Assembly: GCF_001659685.2 (NCBI RefSeq)
Contig: NZ_LXYE02000004.1
Coordinates: 1-64,000, forward strand
Source of the DNA: Labilibacter marinus
Lineage (GTDB): Bacteria > Bacteroidota > Bacteroidia > Bacteroidales > Marinilabiliaceae
Reading direction: 5' to 3'
Length of the DNA: 64,000 bases
Shown one piece after another: positions 28,290-39,613 of the stretch. Below the pieces are notes generated by a model. The model saw only the letters and a program-made list of their open reading frames with translations, did no database searches and was not told the origin of the DNA. The translations under genes and the position numbers were made by a program. Position 1 is the first letter of the stretch. Each line of letters begins with the position of its first letter.

Positions 28290-28328
28290 ACCATAAAGGC
28301 TCCGTACATATGCAGAAGTCTTTATGGT
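28290..28328. terminator. Hairpin after the GH150-like gene
   Basis: ACCATAAAG and CTTTATGGT are exact 9-base complements around 21 bases, starting 9 bases after the stop codon. No U-tract follows on the plus strand, so it may be an mRNA 3'-end stabiliser rather than a terminator. Confidence 0.4.
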
Positions 28329-28343
28329 TAGCTTTGTTGAAAC

Positions 28344-28662
28344 TTATTTGTTATTGTAAAATCTATTACTCGTTCCTAAGCAAATATTACCGTCGTAGTT
28401 TTGGTCATTTCCCATTGTTGCATATTCAATCAATGTTCCATCGTCAACTATCCAATCCGAATCATTATATAACTTTTATAGCCATAAAAACCACGGCTCC
28501 ATATGTTATCTTTCTCATCGATAAATACACCTCTAGAGTCAAGCATCTTATCATTTTTAAACACTGTTTTAGTTCTTTAATTAAAACTAAATGCGTGAGG
28601 TCTCTCTTCAGCTTGGAAAAATGAACTTGATAGAGAATAGTGCAAACCAATAACCAAGTCAT
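28344..28662 (-). pseudogene. Remnant of an unidentified protein-coding gene
   Basis: In a 540-base gap the minus strand reads like a decayed C-terminus. One frame gives NDLVIGLHYSLSSSFFQAEE and, after an in-frame stop, MLDSRGVFIDEKDNIWSRGF. A frameshift then leads to NDSDWIVDDGTLIEYATMG, ending in a stop at 28346. The coding-like composition across at least one stop and one frameshift suggests a relic. The family is not identified. Alternatively these are chance reading frames. Confidence 0.45.
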
Positions 28663-28821
28663 TATTCTCCCTTATTTCAAGCGTACCAAATAATAAGGAG
28701 AGAAACTTGTTTAGGAATAGTATTGTTTGTTTGGCAAATGCGTATCAAACATTTCCTTTAGCCTTTTTGTTATAAATGTTGAATAAATACATATCTTCCT
28801 TAAAACGAAAATGCTATATAA

Positions 28822-29847
28822 ATGAAGGGTAAAACAAAACTAATTGTACGAATATGCTTATTTACAGGAACCGCAATTTCTTTGTTCTTTGTGCCATGGA
28901 TATTGGTTTGGGCTTGGTTTTTACCATTACCAAATACCGTTCAAGAACAATTGGATGAGGCCATCGGTCATGGGTTTGATGGAATGATTGTGTATGTGGA
29001 TGAGGGAGGTAAGGAACCTGCCTTTTATGCTGGAGGTTGGAAGGATAAGGAAGCGAGAATACCTGCAGACCCGCATGCTCTATTTAAAATTGCAAGTATT
29101 AGTAAGTTATATGTGGCTGTGGCTATTACCAAATTAGTATATGAAAAACGATTGGCTTTAGATAAAATATTGGTGAATTACTTTCCTGAGCTGGAGGGTA
29201 AAATTGCTTATGCAGATGAAATAACAATTAAGATGCTGGTGCAACATCGCAGTGGAATTCCAGACTATACTTATATTCCGAGCTATTGGGAAAATCCTCC
29301 AAATACAAGTGAAGAGGCTCTGGAGCTAATATTCGATTTGCCAGCTCATTTTAAACCAGATGAAGATTATGAATATTCTAACACCAATTATTTATTGCTT
29401 GAAGAGCTAATCAGTAAAACAGTAGGGTATAGTCATCATCAATTTATAAAGGAAGAAATACTGATTCCGCTTAAACTAGAAAATACATTCAGTTCTTTAG
29501 TCGAGGTGGATATAAATGACGTGATGAGTGGCTATTATGTGGGGCACCCCCACGATTTAACGACAGTAGAATACGGAATGTTAGCAACAGCTGAAGATGT
29601 AGGCATATTTTTAAGGGCATTAAACGATGGCTCCGTTTTTAAGGAAGGAGAACAAGAAATATATTCTTCAATTTATGTATATGAACATGGCGGTTTAGTG
29701 CCAGGTTATCAGAGCCTATCAAAATATTATAGAGATATAGATGCAGTGGTTATTCAATTCATAAATACCACTGATTTTGAAGGGTATGAATGGAACTTGT
29801 CTCAAATAGTATTTAACCGTATTGAAAGGATATTAAGAAAAGGATAA
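28822..29847 (+). CDS. Serine beta-lactamase-like hydrolase, membrane-anchored
   Basis: A 341-residue protein with an uncleaved N-terminal membrane segment (residues about 8-33). A class C beta-lactamase/DD-peptidase fold domain follows. The nucleophile motif is S92-I-S-K95, the second motif is YSNTNY near residue 190, and the third is likely HGGLVPG near residue 293. Proteins of this broad family are DD-peptidases, esterases or D-aminopeptidases, so antibiotic resistance should not be assumed. It faces the periplasm. The gene is flanked by long non-coding stretches and stands alone. Confidence 0.85.
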   Translation: MKGKTKLIVRICLFTGTAISLFFVPWILVWAWFLPLPNTVQEQLDEAIGHGFDGMIVYVDEGGKEPAFYAGGWKDKEARIPADPHALFKIASISKLYVAVAITKLVYEKRLALDKILVNYFPELEGKIAYADEITIKMLVQHRSGIPDYTYIPSYWENPPNTSEEALELIFDLPAHFKPDEDYEYSNTNYLLLEELISKTVGYSHHQFIKEEILIPLKLENTFSSLVEVDINDVMSGYYVGHPHDLTTVEYGMLATAEDVGIFLRALNDGSVFKEGEQEIYSSIYVYEHGGLVPGYQSLSKYYRDIDAVVIQFINTTDFEGYEWNLSQIVFNRIERILRKG

Positions 29848-30255
29848 GTATTCTGTAATTTTAAAATAGAATATGGGTTCAAGTGAGTATTTCTGATGTT
29901 ATTCTGTAGGCAGAAAAATGCCCTGCAAACAAATAATTAAAATCTTTTGTGCGAGTCTTTTCCATCGACGAAAAATGTCCAAGCAAGTCTGTGCGACGTA
30001 ATTATAAACTTTGGAAAACGCCGTGCAAGTTCGCTAGAAGCCTTTGTCAATATAATATTTTGTAAAAAAAAATGTATTGATGAGAGCGTAAAACGTTATA
30101 GCGTATAGCTCTTTCTTTATAGAGATAAACCATTCCGTTTATCTAATATTTAACGATATAATGACCCTGCATCGTAAGCGGTTGAAAAATGCTCAGCTAA
30201 TTATCGCAATCATTCCATGTTAAATTTTATCTTTGCGTGAGCAAAAAAAATATTC
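29848..30255 (+). other. Intergenic region before dnaX
   Basis: 408 bases with no credible gene. The middle part (29930-30060) is slightly richer in GC and has scattered short repeats of GTGCGA/GTGCAAG type, without a convincing stem. The dnaX promoter candidate lies at the 3' end. Confidence 0.4.
30228..30235 (+). promoter_or_regulatory. -7 element candidate for dnaX
   Basis: TATCTTTG is a perfect TAnnTTTG match, 20 bases before the dnaX ATG. It would give a very short leader. No TTG is found at the usual -33 position. Confidence 0.45.
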
Positions 30256-32000
30256 ATGGATTATATTGTTTCAGCACGTAAATACCGCCCATCTACATTT
30301 GTATCTGTAGTGGGGCAGCAGAATATCACAACCACATTAAAAAATGCCATCAAAGGCAGTCAGTTGGCGCATGCCTATCTTTTCTGTGGACCGCGAGGAG
30401 TAGGGAAAACTACCTGCGCACGTATTTTTGCTAAAACCATAAACTGTTCAAATATTTCGGCCGATTTTGAAGCCTGTAACGAGTGTGAATCTTGTGCATC
30501 TTTTAATGAAAATCGTTCTTATAATATTCATGAGCTGGATGGAGCTTCCAATAACTCAGTAGAGGATATCAGAAGCTTGATTGATAAAGTTCGTGTTCCG
30601 CCTCAAATTGGAAGTTACAGTGTGTATATCATCGATGAGGTTCATATGTTATCGCAGGCAGCCTTTAATGCTTTTCTAAAAACTTTAGAAGAACCTCCAA
30701 AGCATGCCATTTTTATATTGGCCACTACCGAAAAACATAAAATATTACCAACCATTTTATCACGTTGCCAGATTTATGATTTCAATAGAATTACGATTGA
30801 AGATGCGGTTGGACATTTAAAATATGTTTCGGAAAGTGAAGAGATTACAGTTGAAGAAGAAGGATTAACGGTAATCGCTCAAAAAGCGGACGGAGCCATG
30901 CGTGATGCACTTTCTATCTTCGACCAAATTGTAGCTTTCTCGGGTAAAAGCATAACCTATCAGCAAGTTATCGATAATTTAAATGTATTAGATTACGATT
31001 TTTATTTTAGGTTGATTGATGCATGTTTAGCAGAGGATACTGCACAAACCTTATTAATTTTTGATGAGATATTAAAACGAGGTTTCGATGCACATCATTT
31101 TATATCAGGCTTAAGTTCACACTTGCGCGATTTATTAGTTTGTAAAGATGCTGCTACTATTCAGTTAATGGATGTAGGTCCTAAAGTAAAAGAGAAATAC
31201 GGGGAGCAGGCGCAAAAAAGCTCTATCGACTTTTTAATGGATGCCTTAACTGCAACCAATGATTGTGATTTACAATATAGAGTAGCCAAAAATAAACGTT
31301 TACATGTTGAGTTTGCTTTACTTAAGGTAGCTCGCGTTTTAGACGAACAAAGAAAAAAGTAGCAAAAAAGGCGAAGAAACAAAACGGTTCTGGTGGGAGT
31401 GATAAAAAAGTAAGTTCAACCGGTACTTCGTCAGCAGCACAAACAGTAGCTGCTAAATCCGTGGCAAAGGCAAGACCTACAAAACAAGCAGTAGGAGCGC
31501 AAAGAAGTTCAGTAAAAACCATATCCTTAAAGGCAGCTTTAAAAGGAGGTGGTAATTTATTGACGGATAAAACAAAAGAGGCTTCGGCTAATGCTAATAA
31601 GGAAGAGGAAATTATTGTTGACCCAAGTTGGAATAGTCCAGTGGAACAGGATAGGGTGAAGTTAGCATGGATGAGTTATGCACGTAAAATCCAAACCAAA
31701 AATCCAAGGTTGGCCAGTATTCTGAATAACCATATTCCAGAGTTAAGGTCAGGCACTATTCTGCATGTGAAGTTGAAAAACAAAACGCAGGATAATGAAT
31801 TGCTGGAACAGAAGAACATCATTTTTCCGTATTTAAAGCGAGAGCTACAGAATGCATCGTTAGAGTTATCAACTGAATTAGTGATTGATAAACTAAATAC
31901 CACAAAGGCCTTTACGGCTCAGGAAAAAGCTAAGTTAATGGCTAAGAAAAATCCTGCCCTTTTGCTCTTGACTCAAAAATTTGATTTAGATGTTGAGTAA
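30256..32000 (+). CDS. dnaX: DNA polymerase III subunit gamma/tau, with -1 frameshift to make tau
   Basis: The clamp-loader ATPase. The 0 frame (30256-31362) encodes 368 residues: Walker A GPRGVGKTT (residues about 45-53), a four-Cys zinc module (CNECESC plus an earlier Cys), Walker B IIDEVHML, and SRC sensor 1 region, ending after domain III with EQRKK-stop. The -1 frame continues without a stop from 31359 to 32000 (VAKKAKKQNG onward). This gives a basic linker and a C-terminal domain like tau (SWNSPVEQDRVKLAWMSYA). The joint is exactly at A-AAA-AAG followed by TAG. Full-length tau would be about 581 residues, normal for the phylum. Gamma would be the 0-frame product. A sequencing error at the A-run is the alternative. 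Confidence 0.9.
31353..31362 (+). other. Slippery heptamer with adjacent stop codon in dnaX
   Basis: A AAA AAG is in the correct phase (codons AGA-AAA-AAG) and is followed at once by the 0-frame stop TAG. A -1 slip joins GTA-GCA-AAA in the tau frame. Possible downstream helper stems are CGAAG (31372) with CTTCG (31426) and, nested inside, CGGTT (31385) with AACCG (31418). No upstream Shine-Dalgarno-like stimulator is obvious. Confidence 0.8.
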
Positions 32001-32091
32001 GATGAACTTGTTGGACTTATTTTTGTTTTTGAAAATGGTCTGACTAAGCCTCTTATAAATAATTAATAGAAATAACGTAACCGATATAATT

Positions 32092-32106
32092 TGAGGGAAA
32101 CCCTCA
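32092..32106 (+). promoter_or_regulatory. Small hairpin in the icd leader
   Basis: TGAGGG-AAA-CCCTCA is a perfect 6-bp stem with a 3-base loop, 15 bases before the isocitrate dehydrogenase ATG. A near-consensus TATAATTTG directly precedes it. The role is unknown; it may be a 5'-end stabiliser. Confidence 0.45.
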
Positions 32107-32109
32107 TAA

Positions 32110-34347
<2,238 letters not shown>

Positions 34348-34369
34348 AAGACTTTAATTAAGATATTAC

Positions 34370-34405
34370 AATGCCGATGCTCAATGAGTATCGGCATTTT
34401 TTTTG
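34370..34405 (+). terminator. Terminator of icd, overlapping the convergent gene's 3' end
   Basis: AATGCCGAT (34370) pairs with ATCGGCATT (34390), with two further weaker pairs inside, and is followed by eight T. The right half lies inside the last codons of the convergent minus-strand gene, whose stop is at 34381-34383. Confidence 0.9.
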
Positions 34406-35172
34406 TAATCTTCAATTAGCCGGTTTAACCCTTCCGTCAGTTCTATAAGTATAGGATGCTTTACGTCAAAGGTAAATGAGTCAATATTTTTGATGGGTAA
34501 AATTCTAAGTGAGGTTCCAGTAATAAAGGCAGCATCAATTGCGGCTAGTTCGGATGCTTTAGTACAAGCATAAACTAGGCTAAAGCCTTTCTTGTTTATT
34601 ACTTCAATTGTTTTTCCTCGAATGATACCTTGCAAGACGGCATGATCAGGAGCTGTTATAATCTGCCTGCCTTTTATAAAAAAAACGTTCGATCTACTTC
34701 CTTCTGTAATTTCTGAAAGGTGGTTAACTAGAAGCGTTTCAAATATGTTTTGAGATTTAATTTTCGCATTTGCTGATTCTCTAACTTTTGTATGTGCAAC
34801 TTTTATATTGGGTAAATTCCTTTCCGCATGGAGCAAAGCAGTTTCTATTCCTTCCTGATACATTTTTATTGAAGGGTAATTACTATTTATGGAAAATATG
34901 AAAAACCTATATTCATCATCATTAATAAAGTGAGATATCTTGATGTTTTTATTGCATATTTTTTCATCTGAGATTAATTGATAAATGCCTTTAAGTAATA
35001 TCTCATGCTTGAATATGGCTTGTTCATTAAAACTCGTAAGTCCAGATAAAATACGAGAAAAGTGAGCGTGGATAAATAACGGTATTCCACTTTCAATACG
35101 AATTATATCATATATTTCTTTTTTACTATGTATGGTTTTAGTACTCGGAGCTTTTCCAATAATGACTCTCAT
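34381..35172 (-). CDS. Aminotransferase class IV (fold type IV PLP enzyme)
   Basis: A 263-residue protein of the branched-chain aminotransferase / D-amino acid aminotransferase / aminodeoxychorismate lyase superfamily. The likely PLP lysine is K129 in VAHTKVRES. The phosphate-binding segment is EITEGSRSNVFFI, and the later strand is ITGTSLRILPI (the usual T-G-T-x-R/L signature). It is shorter than typical BCATs (about 300), closer to aminodeoxychorismate lyase (PabC), but no folate gene is adjacent. The substrate is left open. The last codons lie within the icd terminator. Confidence 0.82.
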   Translation of the reverse strand: MRVIIGKAPSTKTIHSKKEIYDIIRIESGIPLFIHAHFSRILSGLTSFNEQAIFKHEILLKGIYQLISDEKICNKNIKISHFINDDEYRFFIFSINSNYPSIKMYQEGIETALLHAERNLPNIKVAHTKVRESANAKIKSQNIFETLLVNHLSEITEGSRSNVFFIKGRQIITAPDHAVLQGIIRGKTIEVINKKGFSLVYACTKASELAAIDAAFITGTSLRILPIKNIDSFTFDVKHPILIELTEGLNRLIEDYKKNADTH

Positions 35173-35347
35173 TATAATAATTTATCTTCTTGATTTTTAA
35201 AATTTATGATCTCTTAAAATAGTAGGTCAAATTTAAAGCAATATATTTACGGTTTCAACGCAACCTTTCACAAATTTACTAGTCAATAGTAAGCATTGTA
35301 GAATTAAAGGAATAAAATAATAATAACATACATAAAATTACAGGAGA

Positions 35348-36046
35348 ATGAAGGTTTTTAAGTTTAAGCAAGTTGGTGTTTTTGTATTGCTAATTGCTAC
35401 ATTAGTTGGGTGTATTAAAGAAGAGGAGCCACAACCTCAAAAATATAGTGGTTGGGGTTTTGTTAAAGAAATTAGTTCAGAATACTATATTTATCTGGAT
35501 AATGATTTAATGCTAAAAGTAGCTAACTTGGATGAAGAAGGTGAGGAAAAGATAGAAGTTGATGATCGTATAATTATTGCTTTTACCATTAAGAATTCAC
35601 CACAAGATCACCCTATATACAATCATGAAATTGATTTAGAGAGTTTTTTAGTAATTGATTATACAGAATCTATTGTAGAATTAAATGAAGCAAGTAGAGA
35701 TACAATAGGAGATGGTATTGTACAAATAGGAGAGTTTACGCATTTATCTGGAAATTACTTGAATTTGGATATCTATTATGAAAAGGAAATAGGACAGGTT
35801 TTTTCTGTATGCTACGATGAAACTATTCAAGAAGATGATCAGCCTCTGATTTTAGAGCTAAGAAGTTATTATGAGGAAGAGGAAGATGGTGTATTACTAT
35901 CAAACAAACTACAAACATTCAATGTGTCGAATATACCTGGTTTGACAGAGCCTAGTGAAGAAGGGTATTTTGAATTTAAATTAAGGATTAATAGTGGTGA
36001 TTCTCAACAAAAAGAATATACATTTTTTTATACGATACCTCAATAA
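35348..36046 (+). CDS. NigD-like lipoprotein
   Basis: A 232-residue lipoprotein with lipobox LVGC (C22). The mature part is acidic and made of predicted beta strands in two halves, GWGFVKEISSEYYIYLDNDL then SFLVIDYTESI onward. This matches the NigD-like family of Bacteroidota, a two-domain (OB-like plus beta-sandwich) surface or periplasmic lipoprotein of unknown role. An AGGAG lies immediately before the ATG but too close for normal use. A strong terminator follows. Confidence 0.7.
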   Translation: MKVFKFKQVGVFVLLIATLVGCIKEEEPQPQKYSGWGFVKEISSEYYIYLDNDLMLKVANLDEEGEEKIEVDDRIIIAFTIKNSPQDHPIYNHEIDLESFLVIDYTESIVELNEASRDTIGDGIVQIGEFTHLSGNYLNLDIYYEKEIGQVFSVCYDETIQEDDQPLILELRSYYEEEEDGVLLSNKLQTFNVSNIPGLTEPSEEGYFEFKLRINSGDSQQKEYTFFYTIPQ

Positions 36047-36070
36047 TAGTTTTATATAACCAGAGATACA

Positions 36071-36104
36071 AGAGATGCTTCTAATTGAAGCATCTCTTTT
36101 TTTT
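36071..36104 (+). terminator. Terminator after the NigD-like gene
   Basis: AGAGATGCTTC and GAAGCATCTCT form a perfect 11-bp stem around TAATT, followed by seven T. The T-run merges into the promoter candidate of the next gene. Confidence 0.95.
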
Positions 36105-36113
36105 GTAATTTTG
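36085..36113 (+). promoter_or_regulatory. Promoter candidate of the IMPACT gene, embedded in the preceding terminator
   Basis: TTG at 36085-36087 lies in the terminator loop and right arm. After 18 bp follows TAATTTTG (36106-36113), a perfect -7 match, 20 bases before the ATG. Confidence 0.55.
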
Positions 36114-36133
36114 CAGCCTGATTAAAATATAGT

Positions 36134-36751
36134 ATGGCCAATATAATTGATATATATAATACGATTGAGAATCCTTCTGAGGGTATTTATAAAGAAAAGG
36201 GAAGTAAGTTTATTGCATATGCATATCCGGTGTATTCTGAAGATCAAATTAAGGAGCATGTTCGTAAATTAAAAGATGAGTATTATGATGCTCGGCACCA
36301 TTGCTTTGCTTGGCAATTGGGAACGGATGGATTAAAGTATAGAGCCAATGATGATGGAGAGCCTTCTGGCTCGGCAGGAAAGCCTATATATGGCCAATTA
36401 CGGTCTTTAGAATTAACCAATATTTTAGTAGTTGTTGTTAGATACTTTGGAGGTACAAAACTTGGAGTTCCTGGTTTAATTCGTGCCTACAGAGAGGCTA
36501 CCGTAGACGCCATTAATAATGCAAGTATCGTTGAAAAAACGGTTAACGACTTTTATTCTGTAAAGTTTGATTACGGAGTAATGAACGACATAATGAAGGT
36601 GGTTAAAGAAGAGAACTTAAATATTACAAATCAGCAATTTGACTTGGCTTGTAATATTGAATTTTCGCTTCGACAGACAGAGGTCGATAAGGTAATAAAT
36701 CGTTTATCAAAAATAGAATCTGTTAGGTGCGAATATATAATCACCAAATAA
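36134..36751 (+). CDS. IMPACT/YigZ family protein
   Basis: A 205-residue cytoplasmic protein with the full UPF0029 N-terminal signature: GSKFIAYAYPV, DARHHCFAW, RANDDGEPSGSAGKPI and VVRYFGGTKLGVPGLIRAY. The C-terminal ferredoxin-like domain (DUF1949 type) is present. In eukaryotes IMPACT modulates GCN2; the bacterial role is not settled. The ATG at 36134 follows a consensus promoter. It converges with the histidine kinase gene, only 13 bases apart. Confidence 0.93.
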   Translation: MANIIDIYNTIENPSEGIYKEKGSKFIAYAYPVYSEDQIKEHVRKLKDEYYDARHHCFAWQLGTDGLKYRANDDGEPSGSAGKPIYGQLRSLELTNILVVVVRYFGGTKLGVPGLIRAYREATVDAINNASIVEKTVNDFYSVKFDYGVMNDIMKVVKEENLNITNQQFDLACNIEFSLRQTEVDKVINRLSKIESVRCEYIITK

Positions 36752-36764
36752 TACTTAATGGTTT

Positions 36765-39473
36765 TTACTTAAGCACATAAGGTAATGAAAAACTAAATCT
36801 GGAACCTTCATCTAAGGTAGAGTCTACCCAAATTTTACCACCTATTATTTCCACTAGACTTTGAGATATTGATAAACCTAGTCCTGTGCCTCCATGCTGA
36901 CGCATAATTTTAGGATTAGCTTGTGTAAAGCGTTCAAATATTTTCTTTTGTTCTTCCTTAGCTATACCTATGCCATTGTCTTCAACGTAGAATTCAATAA
37001 ATTTCTCTTTTACAATATGGTATCCAAATTTGATATATCCGTTGTTTGTAAATTTTATTGCATTGCTAATTAGATTATTAAGTACTTGTCTAATTTTACC
37101 TTCATCGCTTATGATTACAGCATTTTCATTTGCTAAGCCTAATTCTATACTAAGGTCTATGTGGTTGCTCTCTGCTTTTTTTAAGAAGAACGATTGAATT
37201 GATTCTAATACGTGGTTTATATTAACAGGCGCCTTGTTCACCTGAATCTGTCCTGTTTCTATTTTTGAAATTTCTAATACATCATTTATGATTTCAAGCA
37301 GTTGATGGCCGCTTTTAACAATGACTGAAGTGTAATAATTTCGCTCCTCAGGATTGATAGTTTTAGAGGATAATAATTCAGAAAACCCAATGATACCATT
37401 CATAGGGGTTCTGATTTCATGGGACATATTTGCCAAAAAAGAAGATTTTAATCGATCACTCTCTTCAGCTTTTTCTTTAGCCTGAATGAGCTCTTCTTTA
37501 GCGCGCTCCTGATCCGATATATCTCTAACAATAGCCAAGGTATGATTCTCACTTAGAAAAACCATCCTTGATTCAAATGTATGTAATTTATTATCTAAAT
37601 TCAGTTCGTACTTATAGGTGTCAATTGATTTTGATTCAAGAACTTTGGTAACTTTTTCTAACGTAAGTACTGCTATTTCTTTTGGCAGAACATCAAGTAC
37701 ATTTCTTTTTAAAAAGTCTTTTGCCTCTCGATAGAGCTTATTTCCTTCATTACTATGGTAGTCAGTAATATAACCACTCTTGTCAAAAACAAACATCATA
37801 TCTGGAATTGCCGATAATAAACCATTTGTTTTATTAATGTGCTCTTCAAGTCTTTCGTTAGAATATTTTAAATGCTGAACCAGCTGTTTCTCTTTCGAGA
37901 TATTTGTCAATGTACCAAAGCCTTTAAATGGTCTATTATCCTTAAAAAGCATAATTCCACTTCCCATAATAGAAATAGTTTCAGAAGCTTTAGAAGGCAT
38001 CAAATCAAACTCCTCTTTCCATGCCGAATTGTTTTGTTTAGCACCTTGCCATAGCTTAATTACTTTTTCTTGATGATGAGAAATAATAAGGCTATTAAGC
38101 TGAGAAAACTTATTTATTGAACTTAATTGAGTTGATATGATATCAGGATTACCATACCAAATAAGTTCGTCATTCTGAGGGTTCCATTCATATATTACAT
38201 CAGATAGCTGTGTTGCTACCATTCTGAATTGTTCTTCACTTTCGCGCAATGATATTTCGGCTAATTTGGTTTCTTCAATATCTTGTGCTATACCATGAAT
38301 ACCTACAAAGTTTCCATCTTCATTATAAACTGGCCTCATGGAGTTTCTAGTCCATCTATAAGTACCATTTTTATCCTTAATTTGTACTTCAGAAGCAACG
38401 GTATTCCCTTGAGCCACCTTTTTTATCGCATTATGAAAATTTACTTTATTATCTTCATGTATGAAGTTTATAAAGTGGTAGCCAATAATTTCTTCGGCGG
38501 TATATCCAATAAGTAGTTTAATTACAGGACTAACATAGGTGCAGATACCATTGGCATCTATAGAAAAGATTACATCGTTTATTTTTTCTACCAACTCCCT
38601 ATATTTGTTTTCACTTGATTGTAGTGCTTTAGCAATATTGGTTCGAATAGAAATATCCTGAATGATACCAATACCACCAATGATTTTTTTATTCGCAAAA
38701 ACGGGGGCTGTTTTTAATAGAATGGACACGCAAGTTCCACTTGTTGAGGTATTGTATTCACCCTCGTATTCATCCTCAACACCTAAAAGCGCATTCTGAA
38801 AAGTAGGTAAAACTCGTTTGTCGTTTATGTTATTAATATTCAAACCAAGAAGAACTTCTCGGTTTGACTTTAATATTTCAGCAAATTTTTCGTTTAAATC
38901 TGTAATTATTAAATTGTTATCGAAGTAAAACATTCCGATAGGGGAGAAGCTAAAAAACTCTCTTAATTTATTTTCATTGGAGAAGGAGGGTTGGGTAGCA
39001 ATTACTTCTTTATTGTTTTCTTTTTTGGCAATAACAATATCTTCCTCTAATTGGACTCTAATTTTTTCTAATTGAATAATTTTTTCATCAGCTATAAGGC
39101 TTGCCTCTTTTGAGTACATACATAAGGCAGCAAATGTTTTGCCTTCATCATCTCGAACTGGAATTCCGTAAAAACATTTTAAACCAGCTTTCCCTTCTAA
39201 TGTATCTGAAAGATCTGATTCTTGTATATTATTGATGAAATGGTTTTCTGAATTATATATTACTTTTTTACTGATGCTATTGCTAATGTTCTTATTAAAG
39301 AAAATACTGTTTTCTACAGGTTTGTTAAATGCAATGGCAGTAAGTAGGCCAGGTTTAATTTCAGTTAACAGAGTCAACGTACAATTCATTAAATCGGCAT
39401 ATATTCTAAACTGACTTTTCCAGCGCTTTAGATAATGATTGTAATTGTGATTAGATAATTTCACAGAAAGCAA
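36765..39473 (-). CDS. Multi-PAS sensor histidine kinase
   Basis: A soluble-looking kinase of about 900 residues. The order is an N-terminal GAF-like domain (about 15-140), four PAS/PAC domains (about 170-285, 290-410, 415-535, 545-660; for example SPIGMFYFDNNLII and VIFSIDANGICTYVSP), a HisKA domain with H in SHEIRTPMNG near residue 687, and HATPase with N-box NLISNAIKF, G1 DNGIGI, F-box and G2 GGTGLGLS. No transmembrane segment, receiver domain or adjacent response regulator is seen, so it signals from the cytoplasm to an unlinked partner. The start is uncertain: 39473 is a TTG, and the next ATG (residue 29) would cut into the GAF-like domain. Confidence 0.88.
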   Translation of the reverse strand: MLSVKLSNHNYNHYLKRWKSQFRIYADLMNCTLTLLTEIKPGLLTAIAFNKPVENSIFFNKNISNSISKKVIYNSENHFINNIQESDLSDTLEGKAGLKCFYGIPVRDDEGKTFAALCMYSKEASLIADEKIIQLEKIRVQLEEDIVIAKKENNKEVIATQPSFSNENKLREFFSFSPIGMFYFDNNLIITDLNEKFAEILKSNREVLLGLNINNINDKRVLPTFQNALLGVEDEYEGEYNTSTSGTCVSILLKTAPVFANKKIIGGIGIIQDISIRTNIAKALQSSENKYRELVEKINDVIFSIDANGICTYVSPVIKLLIGYTAEEIIGYHFINFIHEDNKVNFHNAIKKVAQGNTVASEVQIKDKNGTYRWTRNSMRPVYNEDGNFVGIHGIAQDIEETKLAEISLRESEEQFRMVATQLSDVIYEWNPQNDELIWYGNPDIISTQLSSINKFSQLNSLIISHHQEKVIKLWQGAKQNNSAWKEEFDLMPSKASETISIMGSGIMLFKDNRPFKGFGTLTNISKEKQLVQHLKYSNERLEEHINKTNGLLSAIPDMMFVFDKSGYITDYHSNEGNKLYREAKDFLKRNVLDVLPKEIAVLTLEKVTKVLESKSIDTYKYELNLDNKLHTFESRMVFLSENHTLAIVRDISDQERAKEELIQAKEKAEESDRLKSSFLANMSHEIRTPMNGIIGFSELLSSKTINPEERNYYTSVIVKSGHQLLEIINDVLEISKIETGQIQVNKAPVNINHVLESIQSFFLKKAESNHIDLSIELGLANENAVIISDEGKIRQVLNNLISNAIKFTNNGYIKFGYHIVKEKFIEFYVEDNGIGIAKEEQKKIFERFTQANPKIMRQHGGTGLGLSISQSLVEIIGGKIWVDSTLDEGSRFSFSLPYVLK

Positions 39474-39613
39474 TTGTTAATAATAAAATAATTACATAAT
39501 TGAAAAGCAAAATACTACTAATAATCATGTACTGTCCTATTTTATTGAACAATGCATTGTTTTCTTTGAGAAACCTGATGATTTACTTAATAAAGAAAAT
39601 CAGGATTATAAGA

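Noticed and set aside
28310-28624. Open reading frame of 104 codons on the plus strand after the carrageenase-like gene
   Set aside because: Composition is not protein-like. The opposite strand carries coding-like segments of a relic, so this frame is a shadow.
28822-29847. Antibiotic resistance beta-lactamase
   Set aside because: The protein has the SxxK and YSN motifs of the broad class C/DD-peptidase superfamily but is membrane-anchored and has no specific resistance signature.
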